DNA from: Acholeplasmataceae bacterium
GTDB taxonomy: Bacteria; Bacillota_I; Bacilli_A; Acholeplasmatales; Acholeplasmataceae
Direction of reading: 5' to 3'
Assembly: GCA_028690555.1 (NCBI GenBank)
Contig: JAQVBA010000001.1
Coordinates: forward strand, 1 to 43,618
DNA: 43,618 bases
Made by a program: the position numbers and the translations under genes. Shown piece after piece: positions 16,499-24,519 of this stretch. The notes under the pieces are model-generated. The model was not told the DNA's origin. It did not search any database and saw nothing but the letters and a program-made list of their open reading frames with translations. The first letter of the stretch is position 1. Each line of letters opens with the position of its first letter.

Positions 16499-16929
16499 TT
16501 TGTCACCTCCCTTATATATACAATGGCATCTTCTTTTTCATAATAATTCGCACGTGTATGCGATGCTTTAAAACCAAACTTTTCATAAAAATGGCGTGCT
16601 CTTTTATTGCTCTTACGTACCTCTAAAGCAATTTTTAAGACACCTAAATTCTTTAAATAATCTAAAACATAAACCATCAATTGACTTCCTATACCTTGAT
16701 CCTGATAATCAAGATCAACGACAAAGTTCATCATTTCTGCAAGTTCATCAATTGCTCTAAATCCCACATAAGCAACGATTTCTTTATGCATCTCATAAAC
16801 AAAATAATGACCAAAAGGATTAATCGCAAGTTCATCATATAAAAATGATTGTCCAAGCCCATCACCTAAAACTCTTTTCTCTAAATGGTGAATGGCTGGA
16901 ACATCATTAAGATTTGCTTTTCTGATCAT
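16495..16929 (-). CDS. rimI: RimI-like GNAT N-acetyltransferase
   Basis: A 144-residue GNAT acetyltransferase, in RimI known for acetylating the N-terminal alanine of ribosomal protein bS18. The acetyl-CoA binding region is DLDYQDQGIGSQLM (the Q/RxxGxG/A motif), followed by ALEVRKSNKRARHFYEKFGF, a typical RimI-type motif B. Its position between tsaB and tsaD is the usual place for rimI in Firmicutes and supports this choice over other GNAT enzymes. It overlaps tsaB by 23 bp and tsaD by 4 bp. The real substrate cannot be told from sequence alone, since RimI homologues also act on other proteins. Confidence 0.9.
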   Translation of the reverse strand: MIRKANLNDVPAIHHLEKRVLGDGLGQSFLYDELAINPFGHYFVYEMHKEIVAYVGFRAIDELAEMMNFVVDLDYQDQGIGSQLMVYVLDYLKNLGVLKIALEVRKSNKRARHFYEKFGFKASHTRANYYEKEDAIVYIREVTK

Positions 16930-17506
16930 GATTTGTCTCTGCTTCCGTTTTTCTTAAATAGTTGGGGATTAAGTCGTGAACATTTGTCACATAGTCGCTC
17001 TTTTCTCGAATCACCTTTGGACATACTTCGTAGTGTCGATCATCGATAAACATCGTTTGAGCATCTTTATACAAGGGATTTTCTTTAAGTTCATTAAAAA
17101 GACGATATCCTTCTTCTAAAATAATCTCTCCATTTTGATAGATTGCTGAAAAGACATGTCCTCTTCTTGCATCCATTAAGGCTGCAACTTTGCCTTCATA
17201 TCCTGAAGTCATAAAAAGAAGTGAGCTGATTTTTTTCAGCTTCACATGTTTTGTATATGCAAGCATTTTACCAACCATCACTGCAATTCTTACACCTGTA
17301 TATGATCCTGGTCCAACACCAATGATAACTTCATCAATATCATCAAGTTTTAATTTATTTCTCTTTAATACTTGATCAACACGATCCACTAAATATTTCG
17401 CATGGTCGCGAATCGCAATCCGTATTGAAAAATCGACGAGTATATCATCTTTGGCATAGCCAACAAACATGACATTTGTGGAAACATCAAACATTAAAGT
17501 TTTCAT
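16907..17506 (-). CDS. tsaB: TsaB, t6A biosynthesis dimerisation partner of TsaD
   Basis: Inactive TsaD paralogue that scaffolds the TsaD-TsaB-TsaE complex. The 199-residue product has the ASKHA-type N-terminus (LMFDVSTNVMFVGYA) and the family signature GVGPGSYTGVRI near residues 63-74, while the metal-binding His pair of TsaD is missing, as expected. The C-terminal domain is shorter than in B. subtilis TsaB (about 229 residues) and the last residues run over the rimI start. It overlaps tsaE by 4 bp (ATGA type). Neighbours fix the identity. Confidence 0.95.
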   Translation of the reverse strand: MKTLMFDVSTNVMFVGYAKDDILVDFSIRIAIRDHAKYLVDRVDQVLKRNKLKLDDIDEVIIGVGPGSYTGVRIAVMVGKMLAYTKHVKLKKISSLLFMTSGYEGKVAALMDARRGHVFSAIYQNGEIILEEGYRLFNELKENPLYKDAQTMFIDDRHYEVCPKVIREKSDYVTNVHDLIPNYLRKTEAETNHDQKSKS

Positions 17507-17961
17507 ATTTTTTCGACCGCCCTTTTACATGGATATCCCACACATGTCATGATGATTTCTCGTGTATCTAGACCTGTTTTATTGATTTTAACGAGTAAAT
17601 GATCTTTCGGTAATAAAGATTCCACTTGATATGGCCATTCAACGACAACCATCCCCATGCCATCAATATATTCTTCTAAATCAAAATCAGATCCTTCGCC
17701 GTCAAGACGATAAAGATCTAGGTGATAAAGTGTCCGAAGACGATCTTTTGATTGATATTTTTTCATAATAGTATATGAAGGACTATTTACAATGGTTTCA
17801 ATTCCTAAACCTAAGGCTAATCCTTTTGTAAATGTTGTTTTACCGGATCCTAGATCACCATCGAGTAATATAACTACTTTAGGTTCATATTTCAATAATA
17901 GTCCGAGTTCATAACCTAAACGTTTTGTTTCTTCTGCTGAATTTGAATTTTTTTTCTTCAT
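17503..17961 (-). CDS. tsaE: TsaE, ATPase of the t6A complex
   Basis: P-loop ATPase needed for turnover of the TsaD-TsaB complex. The 152 residues match the family. Walker A is LDGDLGSGKTTFTKG near residues 34-48, followed by the TsaE-typical VNSPSYTI segment (switch-like threonine/serine region), HLDLYRLDG and the VVEWPYQ motif. It begins 7 bp after pgi and overlaps tsaB by 4 bp. The start follows CTTTATAAAGTAGGAG, a good ribosome site that lies over the end of pgi. Confidence 0.95.
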   Translation of the reverse strand: MKKKNSNSAEETKRLGYELGLLLKYEPKVVILLDGDLGSGKTTFTKGLALGLGIETIVNSPSYTIMKKYQSKDRLRTLYHLDLYRLDGEGSDFDLEEYIDGMGMVVVEWPYQVESLLPKDHLLVKINKTGLDTREIIMTCVGYPCKRAVEKI

Positions 17962-17968
17962 GAAACTC

Positions 17969-19273
17969 CTACTTTATAAAATGTTCAAAACCTTTCTTTC
18001 CTAAAAGAGCGAACATATTTTTCTTATATGCTTCAACACCTGGTTGATTAAATGGATTGACACCAATCCAATAAGCAGACATCGCACATGCAATCTCAAA
18101 GAAATAAACGAGATAGCCAAACGTATAACTATCCATTTTTGGAATTTGAATTAACAAATTCGGAACATTGCCATCCACATGTGCCATCATTGTGCCTTTT
18201 AAAGCTTGCAAATTGACATAAGATAAAGGCTTATTCGCTAAATAATTTAACTCATCTAAATCATTTTCTTCTTTGGTTAAATGAATATCGCGATTAGGAT
18301 TCATCACTTGAATTACGGTTTCAAATAAGTGACGTTCCCCATCTTGAATATATTGACCAAGCGAATGCAGATCGGTTGAAAATCCTGCACTTGCTACAAA
18401 TAACCCTTTGTGGTCTTTTCCTTCGGATTCTCCAAAGAGTTGTTTCCACCACTCGTTTAAATATAATAGATTGGGTTCATACCCTACCATCATTTCAATC
18501 TTTTTACCTGACTCATATAAAAGCGAACGAGTCACAGCATATAAATATGCTTCATTTTTCTCTAAAAGTGGGTTTGAAAAACGTTCATATGCAGCTTTTG
18601 CACCTTGCATCATGGAATTGATGTCAACTCCTTGTGAAGCTAAAGGTAATAATCCTACTGCAGTTAACACACTAAAACGACCACCAACATCATCAGGTAT
18701 GACAAACATTTCATATCCGTTTGTTTTAGATACTGAATAAAGTGCTCCACGCGCTTTATCTGTTGTTGCGTAAATACGTTCTTTTGCTTTTTCAACGCCA
18801 TATTTATTTTCTAAAACACGTTTAAGTAATCTAAATGCAATTGCTGGTTCTGTCGTTGTCCCTGATTTTGAAATCACGTTAATCGAAAAGTCTTTATCTT
18901 CTAAATAATCGATTAGATTCGCCATGTATTCGCTTGACATATGATGCCCTGCAAAAATAACTTCTAATGCGTCCTTTTTGAAAGGTGATTTTAAAAATTC
19001 TAATCCAGCTTTTGCGCCGAGATAAGATCCACCAATCCCAATGACCACTAAAACTTGGCTTGTTTTTCTAATTTTCTCACTTGCTTTTAAAATACGTTGA
19101 TATTCTTCTTGATCATAATGAATCGGCAAGTCAAGCCAACCTAAAAATTCATTGCCTAATCCAGTCTTTTCATGAATCATTCGATGAATTTTATTTACTT
19201 TTTCTTGTAAATCTTCGGGTTGCGTCGTTAAAAATGGACGCGCATCCTTTAAACAAAGTTCGATGTATGCCAT
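17969..19273 (-). CDS. pgi: Glucose-6-phosphate isomerase
   Basis: Converts glucose 6-phosphate and fructose 6-phosphate in glycolysis. From the ATG at 19273 the protein is 434 residues, close to the short Gram-positive form (about 450). Both family signatures are clear: DDVGGRFSVLTAVG and NPFNQPGVEAYKKNMF with its catalytic Lys; the Ser/Thr phosphate-binding loop SKSGTTTEPA is also present. GAGGGA is nine bases upstream; an in-frame codon at 19306 would extend into the S1 gene and is unlikely. It lies 13 bp after the S1-domain gene, as pgi and yugI are near neighbours in B. subtilis, and precedes tsaE by 7 bp, so a glycolytic enzyme and the t6A genes share an operon. Confidence 0.97.
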   Translation of the reverse strand: MAYIELCLKDARPFLTTQPEDLQEKVNKIHRMIHEKTGLGNEFLGWLDLPIHYDQEEYQRILKASEKIRKTSQVLVVIGIGGSYLGAKAGLEFLKSPFKKDALEVIFAGHHMSSEYMANLIDYLEDKDFSINVISKSGTTTEPAIAFRLLKRVLENKYGVEKAKERIYATTDKARGALYSVSKTNGYEMFVIPDDVGGRFSVLTAVGLLPLASQGVDINSMMQGAKAAYERFSNPLLEKNEAYLYAVTRSLLYESGKKIEMMVGYEPNLLYLNEWWKQLFGESEGKDHKGLFVASAGFSTDLHSLGQYIQDGERHLFETVIQVMNPNRDIHLTKEENDLDELNYLANKPLSYVNLQALKGTMMAHVDGNVPNLLIQIPKMDSYTFGYLVYFFEIACAMSAYWIGVNPFNQPGVEAYKKNMFALLGKKGFEHFIK

Positions 19274-19286
19274 AATTTTAATCCCT

Positions 19287-19610
19287 CTATTTCTTAGATT
19301 TTTCAATCCAATGTGGTAAAGCTTTTGCTAAGCTGTGAAATCCTATTTTAATTTTTACTAATCTTTGAATCTTTGGATGCACAGGATGTGCCTTTTTATA
19401 ACTGAGTTTAAGTCGTTTGTTTTCTTCATCAATTTCAATAACCATTGCTTCAATCTCGTCTCCAACACTCAGCATATCTTCGAGTGAGGATACATATTGA
19501 TCTGACATCTCTGAAATATGAATTAATCCTGTATATTCATCGCAAGACACAAAGACACCATATGCTTGAATCCCTGTCACTTGACATATAATGCAATCAT
19601 CTATTTTCAT
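19287..19610 (-). CDS. S1-domain RNA-binding protein (YugI/GSP13/CvfD family)
   Basis: A 107-residue protein with a single S1 RNA-binding domain filling residues 1-70: the beta strands DCIICQVTGIQAYGVFV, then GLIHISEMSDQYV and GDEIEAMVIEIDEENKRLKLSYK are the standard S1 pattern. The C-terminal 35 residues are basic. B. subtilis YugI (GSP13) has the same length and layout and lies near pgi; relatives bind the ribosome or act as post-transcriptional regulators (CvfD). I choose the ATG at 19610, with GAGG eight bases before it; a GTG at 19628 would coincide with the predicted transcription start and is unlikely. First gene of the S1-pgi-tsaE-tsaB-rimI-tsaD operon. Confidence 0.88.
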   Translation of the reverse strand: MKIDDCIICQVTGIQAYGVFVSCDEYTGLIHISEMSDQYVSSLEDMLSVGDEIEAMVIEIDEENKRLKLSYKKAHPVHPKIQRLVKIKIGFHSLAKALPHWIEKSKK

Positions 19611-19628
19611 ATCCAAAACCTCGTTCAC

Positions 19629-19656
19629 ATTATATCATATTTAGAAAAGGACTCAA
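19629..19656 (-). promoter_or_regulatory. Promoter of the S1-pgi-tsaE-tsaB-rimI-tsaD operon
   Basis: Minus-strand TTGAGT at 19656-19651 (four of six matches to TTGACA), 16-bp spacer, and a perfect TATAAT at 19634-19629. It lies just beyond the degV terminator and predicts a start near 19622, 12 bases before the chosen ATG. Confidence 0.7.
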
Positions 19657-19658
19657 TT

Positions 19659-19679
19659 AAAAAACGCGTTGCCGCGTTT
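19659..19679 (-). terminator. Intrinsic terminator after degV
   Basis: Stem AAACGCG/CGCGTTT with a four-base loop and six T on the minus strand, beginning at the degV stop codon. It closes the cdaA-degV gene series. Confidence 0.88.
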
Positions 19680-20521
19680 CATTGATAAGTTAAATAAACT
19701 CCAAGTCCACCAAGCCCAATATGTGCCGATATTACAGGACTAACAATACCTGCAAGTTTGACTTTTACTTTGTCGCCTAAATTATAAATTGCATGTTGTA
19801 GTTCTTTTGCAGAAACAGATTGATCAACATAGTCAATAATGACTTCTACTGGATTAGTTTCTAGCATTTTTTTGACTTCTTCAACAAGATACAATAATAC
19901 ATTTTGATGACTTCTGACTTTGTGTTCCAATTCTAAAACACCACGTCTAAATCTTAAGATTGGTTTAACTTTTAAGATATTACCAATAAATGCAGATACT
20001 TTACCTAGTCTTCCATTTCTAACGAGTGTTTGTAAATTATCTACGGTGAAAATGAGTGAGCCCTTTTCCTTTAAGAGTTCTAAATAAGCTAATCCTTCTG
20101 TGATTTTGTGGCCACCTTCAAAAAATTCAACCATTTTTTGAGCCAAATATGTGCCTCCACTAATGGTCGTTTCTGAGTCGACTACGTGAACATGTGGATT
20201 CTCAAAAATTGTTTTGGCAAGAGTTGCGGCATTAAAAGTTCCACTTAAGCTTTTGGATAATGTTAGACATAAGACCTCATCAAACATTTCTAATTGCTCT
20301 TTAAATGCCTCCATAAATACTTCAGGAGATGGTTGACTTGTCTTAATTTGCAATCCATCTTTCATCGCTTGAATGGCTATTTCTGGATCAAAAGTGCCAT
20401 CGATATATTCTTCATTGCCAATGAGTACTTTGAGTGGGACGATGGTGATATGTTCAGTTTTTGCATAGGACTTATCCATTCCAAATGTTGAATCTACAAT
20501 TAAACCAACCGTGCGTTTCAT
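19679..20521 (-). CDS. DegV family fatty-acid-binding protein
   Basis: Binds a fatty acid and, in Firmicutes, presents it to the fatty acid kinase FakA (FakB role) for incorporation into phospholipid. The 280 residues match the family. Marks are the N-terminal GLIVDSTFGM, the loop SQPSPEVFMEAF with the family's TSQPS motif, the CLTLSKSLSGTFNAA segment with lipid-contacting Ser, and the C-terminal VSPVISAHIGLGGLGV with the conserved His-Xaa-Gly. The ATG at 20521 follows GATGAGGTGAAGAA. It is the last gene of the run that starts at cdaA, 23 bp after the NifU-like gene, and ends in a hairpin. No fakA is in the window. Confidence 0.93.
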   Translation of the reverse strand: MKRTVGLIVDSTFGMDKSYAKTEHITIVPLKVLIGNEEYIDGTFDPEIAIQAMKDGLQIKTSQPSPEVFMEAFKEQLEMFDEVLCLTLSKSLSGTFNAATLAKTIFENPHVHVVDSETTISGGTYLAQKMVEFFEGGHKITEGLAYLELLKEKGSLIFTVDNLQTLVRNGRLGKVSAFIGNILKVKPILRFRRGVLELEHKVRSHQNVLLYLVEEVKKMLETNPVEVIIDYVDQSVSAKELQHAIYNLGDKVKVKLAGIVSPVISAHIGLGGLGVYLTYQ

Positions 20522-20544
20522 TTCTTCACCTCATCCATCATATT

Positions 20545-20775
20545 TTAATCGACTGTGACAACAGCAATAATTCCTGGAACGTTTTCTAATAACATCGTTT
20601 CAATACCTTGTTTAAGGGTAACATCAATTGCCATACATCCATCACATGCGCCAAGCATTTTGACATAAACAATGCCATCTTCTACATTGATGACTTCAAT
20701 ATCTCCACCATCGCGTTGTAGGTATGGTCTTACTTTATGAATTAAATCTAAAACTTGTTGTTTTGTATTATCCAT
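20545..20775 (-). CDS. NifU C-terminal-domain iron-sulfur scaffold (Nfu/YutI type)
   Basis: A 76-residue stand-alone NifU-like domain that carries a labile [4Fe-4S] cluster between subunits and passes it to target proteins. The DGGDIE motif is at residues 22-27 and the cluster ligands are Cys44 and Cys47 in GACDGCMAID. Length and motif are those of YutI-type Nfu proteins. GGAGAG lies seven bases before the ATG. It follows the YutD gene by 45 bp; yutI and yutD are also near each other in B. subtilis. The gap contains TATACT as a possible weak -10. Likely clients here include the ferredoxin at 13363, but that link is inference. Confidence 0.93.
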   Translation of the reverse strand: MDNTKQQVLDLIHKVRPYLQRDGGDIEVINVEDGIVYVKMLGACDGCMAIDVTLKQGIETMLLENVPGIIAVVTVD

Positions 20776-20820
20776 GATTTCACTCTCCTAATCGCACCTA
20801 GTATATATGATTTCTTTGAA

Positions 20821-21111
20821 TTATTCAAATGAAGTATCTTGAGTATTTTTAAGACGTTTCAAAATATAATGACCACAATTCATACTGCAAGATTCATTTA
20901 AATAATCGGGGATTCTTTTAAACCCATTTGGACTTTTTGGATCCGAGTTAAATCCTTTTAATCGATGAATCCCAGAGGATACATCACCCACTAAATATGT
21001 ATATCGATCGAATGCAACATCGACATAACGCTCTTGAAATTTAAGTAAATCAAAAGCATCTCGATGATTTTTAATAAGCTCAAATTGTCCAAATTCCGTG
21101 TCAATAATCAT
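20821..21111 (-). CDS. yutD: YutD family protein (DUF1027)
   Basis: A 96-residue conserved Firmicutes protein of unknown function. It resembles B. subtilis YutD along its length: the N-terminal strand (FELIKNHRDAFD), the FQERYVDV-FDRYTYLVGD segment, LRLKGF-like HRLKGF, and a C-terminal NESCSMNCGHYILKR with two Cys, where YutD has a similar Cys pair near aromatic residues. The Cys pair next to an Nfu gene could hint at metal binding, which is speculation. Its ATG overlaps the ispDF stop by 4 bp, so it is coupled to that gene. Confidence 0.85.
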   Translation of the reverse strand: MIIDTEFGQFELIKNHRDAFDLLKFQERYVDVAFDRYTYLVGDVSSGIHRLKGFNSDPKSPNGFKRIPDYLNESCSMNCGHYILKRLKNTQDTSFE

Positions 21112-22235
21112 GTGATTTTCCTCCTAAGTAAACAAATTGCTTCTGCGGCCATAGCTTCTCCACGACCAATGGCTTCTAGCCCTTCATAAGTGGTTGCTTT
21201 CACGCTAATTTGATCCGCTTTTATTGATAAATGTTGACTAATATTTTCTTTTATTTTTAATATATATGGGTTTAGTTTAGGATATTCAGCAAATACTGTG
21301 GCATCAATATTTACAATTTCATATCCTTTATCCTTAATTTTTTGATGTATATCCATCAGTAAATCCATTGAATTTGCATCTTTATATTTTGGATCTGTAT
21401 CTGGATAAAATGTTCCTAAATCACCTAAAGACAAAGCGCCTAACATGGACTCTCCAATCGCATGCAATAAAACATCGGCATCGCTATGACCCAAAAGTCC
21501 TTTTGAAAAAGGTAATTTAAGTCCGCCTAAGATTAATGGTCTACCTTCAATAAGTCGGTGTAGATCGAAGCTTTTGCCAATTCTTAATCGATTCCCTTGA
21601 TTCATTAATGACTCTACTAAAACTAAATCTTTCGCATAAGTCACTTTTAAGTTAGGTTCGTCATTCATAACTACAAAAACTGATTCTTCTGGATAAAAAG
21701 CTTGATATAACCCGATATCATCATCATAGGTTTGTTCACTTCTTAAGTATGCATATCTAATTTTTTCAGTTAAAAAGGCTTGAGGAGTTTGCGATTGAAT
21801 AAAATTCTCTCTATTTTCGCTTTTTAAAACCCCATTTTCAAATCTTTTAAGGGCTTGTGTCATCGGTTCGGCAAGTAAAATCGCATCATGCACACTTAAT
21901 GCTTTTTCAATTTCTTCAATTTTATGTTTTTGAATCAAAGGTCTAGCAGCATCATGAATAAATACATAAGGTGTTTTGACTTCTTTAAGTCCCTTCATCA
22001 CACTTTCACCACGTGTTTTCCCACCGATGACTAGCGTAACACTTGATGGTATAAGTGATTTAATCGTTTCATAATCCGATTTTGAAACGACTAAAACAAT
22101 GTCATACCCCAATTCCAAAAAGGTTTCTATGCTATATAAAAACAGTGGCTTATGGTGTATTTCAAGTAAAATCTTTGATTGATTTAATTTGGTTCTGCTA
22201 CCTGTGCCTGCCCCAACAATTAATGCAGTATTCAT
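21108..22235 (-). CDS. ispDF: Bifunctional IspDF (MEP cytidylyltransferase + MEcPP synthase)
   Basis: Fusion of two non-consecutive MEP-pathway enzymes for isoprenoid precursors. Residues 1-220 are IspD: nucleotide-binding VGAGTGSR with a downstream SK, GGKTRGESV, HDAARPL, SQTPQAF and NLKVT. The usual Lys-Gln of IspD reads Lys-Ile here. Residues 221-375 are IspF: metal ligands in SFDLHRL (DxH) and GHSDADVLLHAIGE, then LGDLGTFYPDTD and the C-terminal KATTYEGLEAIGRGE. Both halves keep their main catalytic residues. It overlaps 5-FCL and yutD by 4 bp each. Such fusions are best known from alpha- and epsilon-proteobacteria; in Firmicutes ispD and ispF are usually separate genes, often adjacent. 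Confidence 0.95.
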   Translation of the reverse strand: MNTALIVGAGTGSRTKLNQSKILLEIHHKPLFLYSIETFLELGYDIVLVVSKSDYETIKSLIPSSVTLVIGGKTRGESVMKGLKEVKTPYVFIHDAARPLIQKHKIEEIEKALSVHDAILLAEPMTQALKRFENGVLKSENRENFIQSQTPQAFLTEKIRYAYLRSEQTYDDDIGLYQAFYPEESVFVVMNDEPNLKVTYAKDLVLVESLMNQGNRLRIGKSFDLHRLIEGRPLILGGLKLPFSKGLLGHSDADVLLHAIGESMLGALSLGDLGTFYPDTDPKYKDANSMDLLMDIHQKIKDKGYEIVNIDATVFAEYPKLNPYILKIKENISQHLSIKADQISVKATTYEGLEAIGRGEAMAAEAICLLRRKIT

Positions 22236-22756
22236 AGTTTTCCCTTCACATATTCATCAAGTTTTTGGTCATGTTCATTATATTCAATTTCATCAATCTC
22301 TTGGAAATCATAAATCACACCAACCACTTTTTTTGGTCGATATTTTTGTAAAAATTGATCATAATACCCTTTGCCATAGCCAATTCGATATAAATCTTTA
22401 GATATCGCTAAAGCAGGAGCAATCATATAATCAATAGCGGCATCCATCGGATTTTCTCCTTCAGGTTCCATCACACCAAATGAACTTTTATGAAATATCG
22501 TATCATCTGTGAATGGATAAAAATGCATGTCATGATGATCAATTCGTGGAAAAACAAAGACTTTATCATCACTGATGAGTCCTCTTAAATCAACTTCATT
22601 TCCCATCGGGTAAAAGATCGCAATCACTTTTGCTTTTTGATAGTTAGGATCTTTTTGAATCTGTTCTAAAATCGATGAATTTTGTTGTAATCTTTCTTCA
22701 ACATGCATGTCATTTCTCAATTTGAGCATGTGACTTCTAATTTCTTTTTTTGTCAT
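22232..22756 (-). CDS. 5-formyltetrahydrofolate cyclo-ligase (5-FCL, MTHFS)
   Basis: Converts 5-formyl-THF to 5,10-methenyl-THF with ATP, returning a storage folate to the one-carbon pool. The 174 residues match the family. The basic N-terminus (TKKEIRSHMLKLRN) and the C-terminal signature DLYRIGYGKGYYDQFL (ATP/Mg site) are diagnostic; FYPMGNEVDLRGL is the substrate region. It overlaps the PAS-GGDEF gene and ispDF by 4 bp each (ATGA overlaps), so its translation is coupled to both. Confidence 0.95.
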   Translation of the reverse strand: MTKKEIRSHMLKLRNDMHVEERLQQNSSILEQIQKDPNYQKAKVIAIFYPMGNEVDLRGLISDDKVFVFPRIDHHDMHFYPFTDDTIFHKSSFGVMEPEGENPMDAAIDYMIAPALAISKDLYRIGYGKGYYDQFLQKYRPKKVVGVIYDFQEIDEIEYNEHDQKLDEYVKGKL

Positions 22757-24327
22757 GCAATATCCTTATAATAACATCCTTGGTTTTCAAACTGTGGATT
22801 TTCAGCAATCTTTAATGCCTGAAGGGCAGCTTGATACAATTCTTGTTCCTGTGTTGAATCACTACCACCAATGCTAATCCCTGCATATACATCAAGTTCA
22901 ACCGTTAATGATCCATACTGCATTATCAAGTTTAAGAATGTTGGATTTGATTTTATGCCATTGGCTAAAACATCCATCTTTCTTGTGTCTGTAATGGTAA
23001 CTGCAAATTCTAGTCCTGATAAACGAAAAATATCACCACTTTCAGAAACAAATGTTGAACGCATTTTTTTAATGTATTCAGCAATCATCATGTTCCCTAC
23101 TTCTCTTCCGTGCATCTCATTAATTTTAGGAATATTTTTTAGTTTAAAGACCACAAGTTCAAAATATCGACTGTCATTGAAAAAGTGGTGCATAGAAACC
23201 ATCAGTTCATGTTGATCTCTTAAGTTATCTAAAACATCAATATTAGAAGACATATAATGTTTCGTCTTAAGCGGATTAATGGTACCCATAATAAATGATC
23301 CACTCGTATCCTCAAAAAGTCTTTTTCCTTTTTCTTTAAACCAAACATAGCGATTATACACTAAGATGCGATAAGAGGTTTGATAATGTGGCTTATTTGG
23401 TGTTAATTCACCAATAAGGCTTAAATATTTCTTTAAATCTTCAGCTTCAATTCTACGTCTAAAATCGGTTAAATCCATCAAATTTTTAGGTAGATCTAAC
23501 ATTTTAGTAAGCGAATCGGATGCCCATATCGTTCTTTCATCAAGATCAATATAGAATAATCCTTCTTCGGAAATCTCAAGAGTTGCAATAAATTTGTGTC
23601 TGACACTTTCTAATTCATTTGTCGTTTGGTTGAGTTCTTTCTCGACAGACAATAAATCATAATCTGTTTTCTTCTCTCCAACACAAATTCTTCCTTTATA
23701 TTTACCAAGTGCATAAACAGGTTGCATCACCAAATGAAGGAAAATTTGAACACCATCCACATTGAGTAATGTTAACTCTTGAATCTCATCATCCCCAGGT
23801 TTTGCATGTTCCTTATAGGTTTGGTAATAACTTTCAAGCATTCGATTATTGACTTCTTGACCATTAAGTTTAATAAATCTGACGCGTTGATTTAAAACAC
23901 TAAACAATTTTTTACCAATGACATCTTCTTTTTCTAAACCAATTTCATGAAGTAAAGAAACAGACATGTCTTTGATGCGTTCTTTTCTATCCACCACATA
24001 ATATGCATTCCATTTACTATTTTTGATCGATTTCACAAAGAGTTGATAATGGTTTGCCTTCAATGTGGAAGATTTAAACATGCGATAGAATGTGAATAAA
24101 AAGACAATATAAATATAAAATGTAAATCCGATATATACCCATTGATAAATATCATGATTTTCGATGGTGTTTTTATAAATCATGAGCGAAAAGATGGATA
24201 TGGCAATATTAAGAAATGCCAAACCCATACTAAACTTGAGAACTTTTTCAGTTTGAATACTTTGGATTACGACGATGAACAAAGTCATCGTTGCAATTAC
24301 CAAAGGATAAATTGGATGCTGAAGCAT
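22753..24327 (-). CDS. Membrane PAS protein with catalytically dead GGDEF domain
   Basis: A 524-residue protein: three hydrophobic helices (about 8-25, 33-52, 62-84), two PAS-like regions (about 100-220 and 245-340), and a C-terminal GGDEF-fold domain from about 385. In the GGDEF domain the metal-binding DLD is replaced by KLKN and the signature reads SGLEF (437-441), so it cannot make c-di-GMP; it may instead bind nucleotide or act as a partner. GdpP, the c-di-AMP phosphodiesterase, also has membrane helices, PAS and a degenerate GGDEF, but this protein has no DHH-DHHA1 part. It lies downstream of the c-di-AMP synthase gene with one small gene between. The ATG at 24327 has GGTGA five bases before it; a GTG at 24339 is the alternative. 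Confidence 0.82.
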   Translation of the reverse strand: MLQHPIYPLVIATMTLFIVVIQSIQTEKVLKFSMGLAFLNIAISIFSLMIYKNTIENHDIYQWVYIGFTFYIYIVFLFTFYRMFKSSTLKANHYQLFVKSIKNSKWNAYYVVDRKERIKDMSVSLLHEIGLEKEDVIGKKLFSVLNQRVRFIKLNGQEVNNRMLESYYQTYKEHAKPGDDEIQELTLLNVDGVQIFLHLVMQPVYALGKYKGRICVGEKKTDYDLLSVEKELNQTTNELESVRHKFIATLEISEEGLFYIDLDERTIWASDSLTKMLDLPKNLMDLTDFRRRIEAEDLKKYLSLIGELTPNKPHYQTSYRILVYNRYVWFKEKGKRLFEDTSGSFIMGTINPLKTKHYMSSNIDVLDNLRDQHELMVSMHHFFNDSRYFELVVFKLKNIPKINEMHGREVGNMMIAEYIKKMRSTFVSESGDIFRLSGLEFAVTITDTRKMDVLANGIKSNPTFLNLIMQYGSLTVELDVYAGISIGGSDSTQEQELYQAALQALKIAENPQFENQGCYYKDIA

Positions 24328-24332
24328 ATCAC

Positions 24333-24509
24333 TCACCACGTTATGTTAGGAAAAATATAGGTAAAAAAGATGATTGTTAAAGTGACAAATATTGAAATAA
24401 TCACAATTAATGCGGGATTTTTAGATAAATAAATCGATAATTTTTCTGCAACACTACGATTTGCAAAAAACTTGAAAGGTTCAAAAATTAACGTTATTAT
24501 TTTTTTCAT
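24333..24509 (-). CDS. Small single-pass membrane protein in the cdaA operon (58 residues)
   Basis: Not recognised as any family. The frame runs from an ATG at 24509 to TGA at 24333: a basic, amphipathic N-terminal half (MKKIITLIFEPFKFFANRS, then AEKLSIYLSKNP) and a strong hydrophobic helix near residues 33-54 (LIVIISIFVTLTIIFFTYIF). AGTGAGG lies eight bases before the ATG, it follows cdaA by 10 bp, and its stop lies 5 bp before the next ATG, so spacing is that of a real operon gene. In Firmicutes the gene after cdaA is normally cdaR, the extracellular YbbR-domain regulator of CdaA, which is much larger. This peptide could regulate or stabilise CdaA, but that is inference. Confidence 0.72.
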   Translation of the reverse strand: MKKIITLIFEPFKFFANRSVAEKLSIYLSKNPALIVIISIFVTLTIIFFTYIFPNITW

Positions 24510-24519
24510 AGGACAGACC

